Source: Anaerolineae bacterium (lineage in GTDB: Bacteria > Chloroflexota > Anaerolineae > Aggregatilineales > Phototrophicaceae). From it: a stretch of 64,000 nucleotides of DNA. The notes under the pieces are model-generated. The model did no database searches and was not told where the DNA came from. It saw only the letters and a program-made list of their open reading frames with translations. Position 1 is the stretch's first letter. The number at the start of each line of letters is the position of its first letter. A program made the position numbers and the translations under genes. The stretch covers positions 1-64,000 of the forward strand of contig JADLAY010000080.1 of assembly GCA_020849765.1 (NCBI GenBank), given 5' to 3'. This document shows positions 33,731 to 42,900 of the stretch, piece after piece.

Positions 33731-35194
33731 TTAGCCCAGCGCAAGCGCCAGGCGTTTGACACCCGCCTCGATCTCCGCCTGGGCGACAGCGGCGTAGCCA
33801 AGGCCGAGGCCGCCACGTGGCAGCGGCTCAATCGCGAGCAGGGACAGCGGCAGCACATCGACGTGCTGCTCGGCAGCGCGCTGTGCGACCTCGCGGTCGT
33901 CGATTCCAGGCGGCAGCCAGCCGATCAGATGCATCCCCGTGTGCGGCGCGACCAATTCCAGCGGCAGATCGCGCGCGGCGTGCAGCAGCAGGGCGCGGCG
34001 CTCGGCGTAGAGCGTGCGCATCCGGCGGATGTGGCGGGTGAAGTGCCCTTTGGCGATGAACTCCGCCAGCACCGCCTGCTCCAGATGCGGCAGATTGACG
34101 TCGATGGCGCGCCGCATCGCCTCGAACGCGTCGATCAGCGTCGTCGGCACGATCAGATAACCCAGACGCAGCGACGGGAACAGCACCTTGCTGAACGTGC
34201 CGACGTAGATGACCGAGTCGGCATCATCCAGGCCTTGCAGCGAGGCCAGCGGACGCCCATCGAAGCGATACTCGCCGTCGTAGTCATCCTCCAGCAGATA
34301 GGCGCTGGCCGCCTTGGCCCAATCGAGCAGCGCCAGCCGCCGTTCCAGGCTCAAGGTCATGCCGAGCGGAAATTGATGCGACGGCGTCAGGTAGGCCATC
34401 CGCGCATCGGGCGCGCGCGCAATGCCCGCCGCTACATCCAGCCCGCTCGCATCGACCGGCACCGGGACGAGCCGCGCCCCGGACGCCAGCAGCGCCGACC
34501 GCGCCCCCAGATAGCCCGGATCTTCGATCCAGACGGCGTCGCCCGGATTGAGCAGCACCCGCGCCGCCAGATGCAGCGCGCCCTGCGACCCGCTCGTGAT
34601 GATCACCTGCTCGGGCGTGCAGTGCACCTGCCGCGCGACGATCGCGTAGTCGGCAATCGCCTCGCGCAGCGGGCGGTAGCCGCCCGGATCTTGATAACTG
34701 AGCGCGCCCGGATACAGGGCGTGGGCGTGGCGGCTGATCAGCCTGGCCCACAGTTCGTAGGGGAAGGCGTCGAGCGCGGGCATTCCGGCGCGGAAGGCGT
34801 AATTCGCCGGGCGCGATGGGCGCGGCGAGATCGGCATCGACGCCGACGCCAGCAGCGCCCCGGCGTGCGTCGACAATTGATGCGTCCGCGGCGGCCGCTC
34901 ATCCCGGCGGACAGGCCGCCCGACCGAGAGATACGCCTCCGGCAGCCGCTGGGTGACGAAGGTGCCCTGGCCCTCGATGCGTTCGAGGTAGCCCTCAGCC
35001 GCCAGTTGATCGTAGGCGGTCAGGATCGTGTTGCGCGACACGCCGAGTTCGTCCGCCAGCGCGCGCGTCGACGGCAGCCTGGCCCCGGTCTTGAGCTGCC
35101 CGGCCAGGATGGCGACGCGCAGGTGCTCGTAGATCTGCTGGTAGAGCGGCGACGGCACGTCGCGCTGGAGGTTGGATTTGATGAACATGGTCAT
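33731..35194 (-). CDS. MocR/PdxR-family regulator (GntR DNA-binding domain plus aminotransferase domain)
   Basis: 487 residues from the ATG at 35194 (another ATG two codons later, and an upstream start at 35236, are possible). GntR winged helix about 8-75: SPLYQQIYEHLRVAILAGQL, ARLPSTRALADELGVSRNTI and YLERIEGQGTFV. The rest is a fold-type I aminotransferase: YQDPGGYRPLREAIADY, IITSGSQGALHLAARVLL, WIEDPGYLGAR, LLEDDYDGEYRF, and YVGTFSKVLFPSLRLGYL with the PLP-binding Lys. MocR proteins use PLP as a ligand; PdxR activates pyridoxal phosphate synthesis, others control GABA, taurine or transport genes. The neighbouring EamA transporter is a plausible target because MocR genes often flank DMT transporters, but they are convergent here. 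Confidence 0.92.
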   Translation of the reverse strand: MTMFIKSNLQRDVPSPLYQQIYEHLRVAILAGQLKTGARLPSTRALADELGVSRNTILTAYDQLAAEGYLERIEGQGTFVTQRLPEAYLSVGRPVRRDERPPRTHQLSTHAGALLASASMPISPRPSRPANYAFRAGMPALDAFPYELWARLISRHAHALYPGALSYQDPGGYRPLREAIADYAIVARQVHCTPEQVIITSGSQGALHLAARVLLNPGDAVWIEDPGYLGARSALLASGARLVPVPVDASGLDVAAGIARAPDARMAYLTPSHQFPLGMTLSLERRLALLDWAKAASAYLLEDDYDGEYRFDGRPLASLQGLDDADSVIYVGTFSKVLFPSLRLGYLIVPTTLIDAFEAMRRAIDVNLPHLEQAVLAEFIAKGHFTRHIRRMRTLYAERRALLLHAARDLPLELVAPHTGMHLIGWLPPGIDDREVAQRAAEQHVDVLPLSLLAIEPLPRGGLGLGYAAVAQAEIEAGVKRLALALG

Positions 35195-35277
35195 CGCCGT
35201 GGCTTGGGTTGGATTGGCACGGCACCATGTTACCACCCGGCGGCACGCAGCGCGTCATTCCGAGCTATGCCGAACAC

Positions 35278-35303
35278 GGGCGCATCGTGATGCGCCCCTA
35301 CAC
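35278..35303 (-). repeat. REP-like palindrome, GTAGGGGCGCATC type
   Basis: GGGCGCATCGTGATGCGCCC then CTACA; the same core as at 5798 and 21628. Confidence 0.7.
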
Positions 35304-35331
35304 ATACGGCATCTGTGAAATCACTCAGCAT

Positions 35332-35414
35332 CGCCGGAGGCCGGAAGCCATCCGGCTAACCTATTCGGACGGGAAGCCTGCTGAAGCAGGCTCGAACCCG
35401 TCCGCCAGACGACG
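35332..35414 (+). repeat. three-hairpin CGCCAG-family repeat, copy 3
   Basis: Inverted relative to 1753 and 3211. CGCCGGAGGCCGGAAGCC, then CGGACGGGAAGCCTGCTGAA and GCAGGCTC, so each stem keeps pairing although bases differ from the other copies, which indicates selection for structure. Confidence 0.65.
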
Positions 35415-35582
35415 ATTAGCGACGCCAGCGCCTTCACTTCACCTGGAGAGCACATCATGATGTGGCGCCACACCCAGCGTACCTGAGCCGTCACCGTCGC
35501 CGCACGGCGAACCCATTCCAACTGAGCACCGAGTACCGAGCACTGAGCACCCTTCTCTCCCCGACTCATCACGCATTACTCG

Positions 35583-36077
35583 TTACTCATCACTTCTCCC
35601 CATCTCCCCCGCCGCGACCAGCGCCTCATACGCCGACCGCGCCCATTGGCGGACGCTCTCGACGTAATGATCCGCGCCCTGGGCGACGACGTCGGCGGCG
35701 GTCATCGGCCAGGGGATCGAATGCGCGTAGGCGCCGCGGGCGCCATCCTTGCCCTTGATCGTGAACGTCCGGCGGCTCGAATCGACCTGGCCGCGCATCC
35801 GCCGGCGCATGTCCTGCGGGCGAACGCCGTTCGCGACGAACTCGACCAGCAGGCGCCTACCCTCGCGCAGCCCGTCCGGCGAATACAAACTCGGATGCTG
35901 CAAGTAGTAGCAGAGCACCGTCAGGTGATGGACGACACCGTAATCGGGGAACTCGTTCTCCCAGTAGAGCATCTGGTGGAAGTGCGCCTCGCAGGGGATG
36001 CCGTCCCGCCACGCCGCGCCGCACTCCGGGCAGATCTGCACGTCCTGCACCGTTCTGTCTCCTTGTGAACCTATCAT
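35583..36077 (-). CDS. DUF5946-family protein
   Basis: 164 residues from the ATG at 36077, chosen because the sequence becomes family-like there (QICPECGAAWRDGIPCEAHFHQ); the open frame continues to 36242 without family features. The CPECG plus C-E-A-x-F-H set forms a likely zinc site with two Cys, a third Cys and His. WENEFPDYGVVHHLTVLCYY is the conserved centre, followed by SLYSPDGLREGRRLLVEFV. I recognise the family DUF5946, which is of unknown function and common in Chloroflexota and relatives. Its last codons overlap a heptamer repeat array. It is divergent from the toxin-antitoxin pair. Confidence 0.82.
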   Translation of the reverse strand: MIGSQGDRTVQDVQICPECGAAWRDGIPCEAHFHQMLYWENEFPDYGVVHHLTVLCYYLQHPSLYSPDGLREGRRLLVEFVANGVRPQDMRRRMRGQVDSSRRTFTIKGKDGARGAYAHSIPWPMTAADVVAQGADHYVESVRQWARSAYEALVAAGEMGRSDE

Positions 36078-36125
36078 CGCGCGCCATTGTAGCACAGGTG
36101 CGGGGCCGAGACGGGCGAGCTGAAC

Positions 36126-36131
36126 TATAAT
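36126..36131 (+). promoter_or_regulatory. -10 element TATAAT before the antitoxin gene
   Basis: A perfect TATAAT 36 bases before the antitoxin start; no clear -35, which is common where the antitoxin itself binds. Confidence 0.4.
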
Positions 36132-36166
36132 GTGTATTCGCGAAGCAAGTCGTGAGGAAACATGCA

Positions 36167-36430
36167 ATGGCGACCATTGCGAATATGACCATCGAGCAGT
36201 TGAAGCAGCTCGTTGAAGAGACGATTGACGAACGGCTAACACGTCTTCTCGGCACCTTCGAAAATGACCGTGCGGATGATGCAGATAGCAGCCTATCGTG
36301 GGCTGAGATTAGCACGCTCGTTGAACAGCATCGCAAGACCCCACAGCCTGGCGGGAAATCGTCGCTTGATATGCTTCGTGAGGATCGAGAAAGCGGATGC
36401 CACATTACATCGTCGATGCGAGCGTCGTGA
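36167..36430 (+). CDS. antitoxin of a VapBC-like pair
   Basis: 87 residues from the ATG at 36167, a few bases after GAGGAAA. N-terminal MATIANMTIEQLKQLVEETI is amphipathic and helical and is followed by DERLTRLLGTF, then a charged region and a C-terminal SLDMLREDRESG that resembles toxin-binding tails of antitoxins. Its end overlaps the start of the PIN-domain gene by 34 bases, the usual coupling in toxin-antitoxin operons. I cannot place the DNA-binding fold with certainty, so the antitoxin call rests mostly on size and position. With the toxin truncated, the gene may no longer be under selection as an antitoxin. Confidence 0.72.
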   Translation: MATIANMTIEQLKQLVEETIDERLTRLLGTFENDRADDADSSLSWAEISTLVEQHRKTPQPGGKSSLDMLREDRESGCHITSSMRAS

Positions 36431-36732
36431 TCGAGTATCTGATTACTGGGCCATACACACAGCCAGTCAAAGAATTCTTCGAGACACTGACCGACCAGGA
36501 TGAATTAGTCGTGCCCGAATTCTGCCTTCTTGAATGCACTAACGTCATCTGGAAGCAGGTACGGTTCAACAGTATTTCGCGCAGTGACGCCAAAGATTTA
36601 CTGGGAGTCCTACGTGCACTAATACTGCGACGGGCACCTATGAAACTTCTCCTCGATCGTGCATTGGACATAGCTCTCAACAACACACTGTCGGTCTACG
36701 ATTCAGGTTACCTCGCTCTGGCGCTACACTAA
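36397..36732 (+). CDS. PIN-domain (VapC-like) toxin, truncated by an in-frame stop
   Basis: 111 residues. VapC toxins are PIN-domain ribonucleases with four acidic metal-binding residues. Three are visible: Asp7 in YIVDASVVIEY, Glu46 in CLLECTNVIW and Asp102 in SVYDSGYLALALH. At 36730-36732 a TAA ends the frame where similar proteins continue. The same frame resumes without a shift: GYPLATVDKPQLKAASAEGV, then SLIPIRTQL, and stops at 36822, giving the fourth acid (Asp120) and the normal length of about 141 residues. One base change (for example CAA to TAA) explains this. The gene is therefore probably a recent nonsense pseudogene with an inactive toxin, unless the stop is read through. Confidence 0.85.
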   Translation: MPHYIVDASVVIEYLITGPYTQPVKEFFETLTDQDELVVPEFCLLECTNVIWKQVRFNSISRSDAKDLLGVLRALILRRAPMKLLLDRALDIALNNTLSVYDSGYLALALH

Positions 36733-36888
36733 GGTTATCCCCTCGCGACTGTTGATAAGCCACAACTGAAGGCGGCATCTGCCGAAGGCGTCAGCCTGAT
36801 CCCTATCCGGACACAACTGTGATCCGCAGTTGATTGAAATGCTGCTGCGCATTACGAATGCCATCAGCGGCAAAAGTCATCCCCCCAA

Positions 36889-36918
36889 TTGCGCGCGAAT
36901 GCCCCGGCGCGGTATAAA
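36889..36918 (+). promoter_or_regulatory. promoter of the ribokinase gene
   Basis: TTGCGC (36889-36894), 18 bases, TATAAA (36913-36918), about 40 bases before the ATG. Confidence 0.5.
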
Positions 36919-36960
36919 TGCCGCCAATAATCCTTCATCTTATCCGAGAGGACTTTGAAA

Positions 36961-37896
36961 ATGACGACGCAGCCGGACGCACCTCGCATCTGCATGGTCG
37001 GCAGTTGTAACATCGACCTGATCGCGCGTGTGCCGCGCCTGCCCGGCCCCGGCGAAACGCTCATCGGCACCAGGTTTCAGATGGGCTTCGGCGGCAAGGG
37101 CGCCAATCAGGCCGTGATGGCCGCGCGGCTGGGGGCGAAGGTGTCCGTGGTCGCCAAGGTCGGGCGCGATATCTTCGGCCAGGACACGCTCAAGAACTTC
37201 GAAAAAGAGGGCATCGACACGACCTACTTCATGTTTGACGACGAGCGCTTCTCCGGCGTCGCGCCGATCTCGGTCGACGAGGTCACCGGCCAGAACTCGA
37301 TCATCATCGTGCCCGGTGCCAATGACGGCCTGTCCCCGGCGGATGTACGCAATGCCGCCCCCGCTATTCAGGGCGCACAGCTCGTCATCTGCCAGCTCGA
37401 GGTGCCGGTCGAGACGACGCTGGAAGCCTTTCGCGTGGCCAAAGAAGCGGGTGTGACGACGATCCTCAACCCGGCGCCCGCCGCCCCGCTGCCGGACGAA
37501 CTGCTGGCGCTGACGGACGTCTGCGCGCCCAACGAGGTCGAAGCGGAGATGCTGACCGGCGTCAAGACCGACTCGACCGAGGGTGCGGAGCAGGCGGCTC
37601 GTGCCCTGCAGGCGCGCGGCCCCAAGACGATCGTCGTCACGTTGGGCGCGCGCGGTGCGCTGGTGGTCGAAGGCGACAGCCCGGCGGAGTTCGTCGCCGC
37701 GGAAAAAGTCCAGGCGGTTGATTCGACCGGCGCGGGCGATTCGTTCGTCGGCAGCCTGGCCTATGCTCTGGCCGCCGGGCGCTCGCTCGGCGACGCGGTG
37801 CGCATGAGCTGCGCCATCGCCACGCGCTCCGTGCTCAAGCCGGGCACGCAAACGTCCTTCCCATATCGTGAGGAAGTCATGGGCATCGTCGGATAA
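36961..37896 (+). CDS. rbsK: ribokinase (PfkB-family sugar kinase)
   Basis: 311 residues from the ATG at 36961, preceded by GAGAGGAC; a TTG two codons upstream is less likely. Family motifs are complete: VGSCNIDLIARVPRLPGPGE, GFGGKGANQAVMAARLGA (sugar-binding GG), NPAPAAPLPDELL, NEVEAEMLTG and the catalytic DSTGAGDSFVGSLAYALA with the Asp base and anion hole. Ribokinase phosphorylates D-ribose to ribose 5-phosphate with ATP, feeding the pentose phosphate pathway and nucleotide synthesis. No ribose ABC transporter lies nearby, so the ribose probably comes from nucleoside breakdown or another locus. A MITE-like element follows the gene. Confidence 0.9.
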   Translation: MTTQPDAPRICMVGSCNIDLIARVPRLPGPGETLIGTRFQMGFGGKGANQAVMAARLGAKVSVVAKVGRDIFGQDTLKNFEKEGIDTTYFMFDDERFSGVAPISVDEVTGQNSIIIVPGANDGLSPADVRNAAPAIQGAQLVICQLEVPVETTLEAFRVAKEAGVTTILNPAPAAPLPDELLALTDVCAPNEVEAEMLTGVKTDSTEGAEQAARALQARGPKTIVVTLGARGALVVEGDSPAEFVAAEKVQAVDSTGAGDSFVGSLAYALAAGRSLGDAVRMSCAIATRSVLKPGTQTSFPYREEVMGIVG

Positions 37897-37908
37897 GCAG
37901 AAAAAAGA

Positions 37909-38107
37909 GAGAGGTGGTCATAATCCAGTTTCGCCACCACCTTCCCTCAACCCCCGGCCCCTTCTCCCAACCTTCGGTAACCTTGTGGTTACAGGGAGAA
38001 GGGGAGCAGAATCAGTTCTGAAAGTCCCTCTCCATAAGGGAGAGGAATTTAGGGTGAGGGCAAAAAGGGCAACAAAGGTTCATGACGAGTTGTGACCACG
38101 CCTCAAC
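37909..38107. repeat. MITE-like element, CCCTCACCC family, copy 3
   Basis: 199 bp. Ends GAGAGGTGGTCA and TGACCACGCCTCAA mirror the ends of the copy at 33551. The core contains CCCTTCTCCC...GGGAGAAGGG interrupted by GGTAACC...GGTTAC, and CCCTCTCC...GGAGAGG. Confidence 0.7.
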
Positions 38108-38136
38108 TAAGCACTCAGATCGTGCCCGATCAAAAC

Positions 38137-38159
38137 AGGGCGAGCTACAACCTCGCCCT
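38137..38159 (+). other. hairpin upstream of the DUF6062 gene
   Basis: AGGGCGAG pairs with CTCGCCCT around a 7-base loop, 24 bases before the start codon. There is no T tract on the + strand, though AAAA precedes it, so on the reverse strand it could end transcription. A role in translation control is possible but unproven. Confidence 0.4.
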
Positions 38160-38183
38160 GAAGTCATTTGAGGATGTGTCGCC

Positions 38184-38909
38184 TTGAAGCCCTTCAGCTA
38201 CTATGATCTGCTTGACGCCTTCACGCTGTCCGGCTGCCCCGTCTGCCGCCTGCTCACCGCCGACGCCGAGCGTTTTCTCGACAACCTGCTCTACGAGAAC
38301 ACGATGGACATTGGCGTCCAGCAGGGCTACCGGGCCAGCCGCGGCCTCTGCAATACGCATGCCTGGCAGTTGATGGAGTACAAGGGCAATGCGGCGGGCA
38401 TCGCCGTGCTGTCCGAGGCGGTGCTGGACGAGCTGATCGGCCTGCTGAAGAACGGCGGCAGCCCGGCGCCGAGCGGGCGCAGCCTGCGCGGGCTCGTCTC
38501 CAAGCGCGACGGCGAGCAGACGGCGGCGGCGCTTGACCCGCGCGGCGGCTGCCTGTGCTGCGGCCTGCTCGACCGCGCAGAGACGCACTACCTGCAAACG
38601 ATTGCCGATCACTTCGGCGAGGGGCAGATGCAGGAGGCCTTCCGCGTCTCCGAAGGGCTGTGCCTGCCTCACTTCCGCCAGTTCGCGCCGATGCTGCGCG
38701 ACCCCGCCCTGCTGCGATCCGCCGTCGAGGCCCAGGCGCGCATCTGGCAGCATCTCAAAGACGAGCTGGAGCTCTACCTGCGCCAGAGCGGCGCCCGCGC
38801 CACCGATGAGCCGATGGGCGCCGAGGGCGATAGCTGGCAGCGCGCCATCCTCGCCATCGCCGGCGATAAGCGCCTGTTCGGCATGGATGGCTCGCGCAAA
38901 AAGCGGTAA
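38184..38909 (+). CDS. DUF6062-family protein (Cys-rich)
   Basis: 241 residues from a TTG at 38184 with GAGGATG eight bases upstream. I recognise the DUF6062 pattern: FTLSGCPVCRLLTADAERFL near residue 15, a first half ending in RGLCNTHAWQL, then GGCLCCGLLDRAETHYLQ near 118 and EGLCLPHFRQ near 158. The two halves repeat the same CxxC ... C-x-x-H scheme, so two zinc sites (each with three Cys and a His) are likely. The rest is helical. The family has no known function; it is frequent in Chloroflexota and Firmicutes. Single gene, convergent with the deaminase-like gene. Confidence 0.85.
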   Translation: MKPFSYYDLLDAFTLSGCPVCRLLTADAERFLDNLLYENTMDIGVQQGYRASRGLCNTHAWQLMEYKGNAAGIAVLSEAVLDELIGLLKNGGSPAPSGRSLRGLVSKRDGEQTAAALDPRGGCLCCGLLDRAETHYLQTIADHFGEGQMQEAFRVSEGLCLPHFRQFAPMLRDPALLRSAVEAQARIWQHLKDELELYLRQSGARATDEPMGAEGDSWQRAILAIAGDKRLFGMDGSRKKR

Positions 38910-38922
38910 TCCCTGCTCGCTC

Positions 38923-39960
38923 TCAGTCTTCGATGTAGAGCGCGCGTAGCTTGCCGTAATCCTCCGTGAACGAGGCGACCATCGCGGCCTTGGCCTCGTC
39001 GTCGAGCGCGCTGGCGCGCACGGCGTTGAGCGACACTTCTTCCAGTTCGTCCAGCGTCAGCAGTTCAAGATCGACCGCCTGCTGGTATTCCTGCACCAGT
39101 GATGTGCCGTACATGGCGGGCATGTCGCTGCCGAGCACGAGCGGCGCACCCGAATCGTAGAGCGCGCGCAGCGGGTAGGCCGCGGCCTCTTCGACCCAGC
39201 CCTGCTTGACCGCGCGCGTCACGTTGACGCACAGCGCGACGTTTTGCTCTTGCAGCTTGGCCAGCGCTTCCGGCGCTTCCGCCAGCCCGAAGCCATCGAC
39301 CACGCGTGAGGCTGACAGCGCATCGACCGCCGCCTCCACACCCTCGGCGCCCTGCTCGTCACCCGCGCGCACCATGCGCACGGCGTCGCGCTTCTCCGCC
39401 AGTTTGAACGAACGCTCGAACTGGCCGACCGGCATCACGCTCTCGTGGCCACCCAGGCCCACGCCGACGATGCCGCTCTTGGCCGCCGCCGGGCCGGTCG
39501 CCCAGCGCACGATCTCCTCGGCGCGGCGCGGCTCCTCACGCGGCATGGTGATGATCCAGGCCACTTTGATGCCCCAGGCGCGCTCGGCACGATCGCGACC
39601 GTCGTTGATCAGCGTCATGAAGTCGTCCGGCTGCAGGCTGAGCGCCCCGTAGAGCGTCGGGTCGATGCTGATCTCGGCGTAGCGCACGTTCTGGCGGAAG
39701 AGCGTCGTCGCCAGCTCGTAGACGAGGAACTTGAGATCGTCCGGCTGCTGCAGCCAACTGCTCGCCATCTTGGCGATTTCATCAACGCGCGCGTAATCCG
39801 GGTCGCGCACCAGCCCCAGCCAATCGTGATAGTGCTTAATCTGGTCGATAATCTCGTTCTGCTCGGCGATGGTGGCGACCGTGCTCGGCTTCATTGCGCC
39901 GTGAAATTGCACCGAAAGCTCCACCTTCGGCATTGCCTTAATGTAATCTGCTACTGTCAT
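38923..39960 (-). CDS. adenosine deaminase-like protein lacking the catalytic His residues
   Basis: 345 residues, the length of bacterial adenosine deaminase, and the overall order of the family is kept: PKVELSVQFHGAMKPS at residue 11, DDFMTLINDGRDRAERAWGI, VGVGLGGHE, then MVRAGDEQG, RVVDGFGLAE and LVLGSDMPAMYGTSLVQEY. Every zinc His is replaced. The HxH of HLHLDG has become Ser16-Val-Gln18 with Asp to His, the His of VHAGE is Arg (and Glu is Asp), and the His of RIGHG is Phe. Only the Asp of the last motif remains. Deamination needs these residues, so the protein is probably a binding or regulatory pseudoenzyme. It lies after pyrG on the same strand with a gap of 45 bases, so the two are probably co-transcribed, linking it to nucleotide metabolism. 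Confidence 0.9.
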   Translation of the reverse strand: MTVADYIKAMPKVELSVQFHGAMKPSTVATIAEQNEIIDQIKHYHDWLGLVRDPDYARVDEIAKMASSWLQQPDDLKFLVYELATTLFRQNVRYAEISIDPTLYGALSLQPDDFMTLINDGRDRAERAWGIKVAWIITMPREEPRRAEEIVRWATGPAAAKSGIVGVGLGGHESVMPVGQFERSFKLAEKRDAVRMVRAGDEQGAEGVEAAVDALSASRVVDGFGLAEAPEALAKLQEQNVALCVNVTRAVKQGWVEEAAAYPLRALYDSGAPLVLGSDMPAMYGTSLVQEYQQAVDLELLTLDELEEVSLNAVRASALDDEAKAAMVASFTEDYGKLRALYIED

Positions 39961-40005
39961 GACTCTCTGTCCTTTTCAGGCTGAAATGCGAAATTCGTGA
40001 CGCCG

Positions 40006-41628
<1,623 letters not shown>

Positions 41629-41752
41629 AGCTTGCTCACTCGCACATGATCGTACATGAGTAGAAAAACGTCGGCGACGCGTTGCGACTCACGGGGCCGC
41701 GTGCCAATGACTGCGACGCACGAGGCGCGCATTCCCCCATCATCAAAAACAC

Positions 41753-41773
41753 AGCGGGGATAGAATCCCCGCT
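41753..41773 (-). terminator. Rho-independent terminator after the roadblock gene
   Basis: AGCGGGGAT (41753-41761) pairs with ATCCCCGCT (41765-41773) across a 3-base loop. On the reverse strand it is followed by GTGTTTTTG. It separates the roadblock gene from pyrG. Confidence 0.85.
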
Positions 41774-41824
41774 AATGCATCTGATTGCCGACCATGTAAA
41801 TCAATTGTACACGAAAATCGGTGG

Positions 41825-42196
41825 CTAGAGAAGTTTCCCCAGGTCGTCGACCGTGCGCCGCATGTCGAGCAAAATCAGGCCGAGCTTGGCCCCCTCGCGT
41901 ACGAGCGTCGTCAACACCGCTTCCGTGCTGACGTCCATCAGGATGACGTAGCCTTCCGCCCCCTTGATGTAGACCTGATCCAGCCCACCGCGGCCCAGTT
42001 CGTTCGAGATGCGCTCGCCCAGCGACAGCATCGCCGCGCTCATCGCGGAGACGCGATCCTCTTCAACGCCGACCGGCAGCGATGACGCCATGATCAGGCC
42101 GTCGACGCTCACCACCGCCGACGCTTCAATTTCCGGCGTGGTGGCCTGGAGATCGCGAAGGCGCTCTACCATCATCTCGGCGCGAGACTTCGCCAT
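41825..42196 (-). CDS. roadblock/LC7-domain protein
   Basis: 123 residues from the ATG at 42196, which has AAGGAG nine bases upstream; the in-frame start at 42244 does not. The roadblock/LC7 domain fills the protein: MMVERLRDLQATTPEIEASA, VVSVDGLIMASSLP, RVSAMSAAMLSLGERISNEL, YVILMDVSTEAVLTTLV and KLGLILLDMRRTV. Roadblock proteins form homodimers that bind small Ras-like GTPases, as MglB binds MglA, and control polarity, motility or other switches. No GTPase gene is adjacent, so the partner must be encoded elsewhere. It has a perfect -10 element at 42307-42312. Confidence 0.9.
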   Translation of the reverse strand: MAKSRAEMMVERLRDLQATTPEIEASAVVSVDGLIMASSLPVGVEEDRVSAMSAAMLSLGERISNELGRGGLDQVYIKGAEGYVILMDVSTEAVLTTLVREGAKLGLILLDMRRTVDDLGKLL

Positions 42197-42306
42197 GTGC
42201 ACAAGCTCCTTCAGTAAATCGCCCCTGTGGGACGTCAGTGTCATGTGTGTGAATAGAAATAAGGCACTCTATAGGCAGGAAAACGCGCCCGTTCCACTCT
42301 CTCCGT

Positions 42307-42334
42307 ATTATACTGTGCAAGTGTTCTGACACAA
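42307..42334 (-). promoter_or_regulatory. promoter of the roadblock gene
   Basis: On the reverse strand TATAAT (42307-42312) with TTGTGT (42329-42334) 16 bases upstream. The -10 is perfect, the -35 weak. Confidence 0.45.
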
Positions 42335-42828
42335 CATTGAGCCTGAAATCCGCATAGAACAAGCGCATCACGCCGATGTTTGCGCGCAAAGGGTGTGCGC
42401 ATGGCGACCCCAGTCATGGCGTCTCGCATCGGCAAATTACACTCACTCGTTACAAAGGTGCGGCTCGTTGGGCGCATCGTGATGCGTCCCTACGCACAGC
42501 CACACAGCGCTGCGCCCCTCCTCCCTCGTCACCTTCAGCGCCCGGTAAGCCCGCATCTGAGTACCGAGCACTGAGCACCGAGCACCATCCGTAGTCATCA
42601 CCTTCACGGCCTTGTGATCTCGCATCCCAGTACCGAGCACTGAGCACGGAGCACGGAGCACTTTCCCCACCCGTCCCCCCATCTTTCCCTCGCGAAATCC
42701 CATCCGCCCGCTGCGCATAAACGCCGTCCACCCGCGCGGAATGCAGAACGAACCCGCTGTGATCGCCCGAGTTAATCGGCCTGAAAACCCGGCTGATCGG
42801 GGTCGTACTTGTGTCTTAACCGTCCTTG
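42335..42828. repeat. gap between the roadblock gene and the imelysin cluster, with repeats
   Basis: No convincing gene. A REP-like palindrome lies at 42470-42495 and GTGCTCA-type heptamer arrays on the reverse strand at 42557-42586 and 42628-42662. The rest shows no structure I can name. Confidence 0.6.
42470..42495 (-). repeat. REP-like palindrome, GTAGGGGCGCATC type, one mismatch
   Basis: GGGCGCATCGTGATGCGTCC then CTACGCA; one stem base differs from the consensus. Confidence 0.6.
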
Positions 42829-42858
42829 TGGACAGGCTGCCGAGGGAGTTTGTACAAT
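42829..42858 (+). promoter_or_regulatory. promoter of the imelysin cluster
   Basis: TGGACA (42829-42834, five of six matches), 18 bases, TACAAT (42853-42858), about 43 bases before the first imelysin start. No clear Fur box is visible. Confidence 0.55.
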
Positions 42859-42900
42859 TTTGCACATGCCGGGCCGACCTACCTCACGGTGAGAAGTTAT

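Larger units (their letters stand above)
35237..35582. repeat. repeat-filled gap upstream of the MocR gene
   Basis: No convincing gene. Holds a REP-like palindrome (35278-35303), a three-hairpin element (35332-35414), a GTGCTCA-type heptamer array on the reverse strand (35520-35552) and a GTAATGA-type array (35565-35593) reaching the end of the DUF5946 gene. Confidence 0.7.

Noticed and set aside
33863..35290. 475-codon + strand frame across the MocR gene
   Set aside because: Antisense shadow; the reverse strand has intact GntR and aminotransferase motifs.
38137..38159. Hairpin before DUF6062 taken as a + strand terminator
   Set aside because: No T tract follows on the + strand, so it was listed only as a hairpin.
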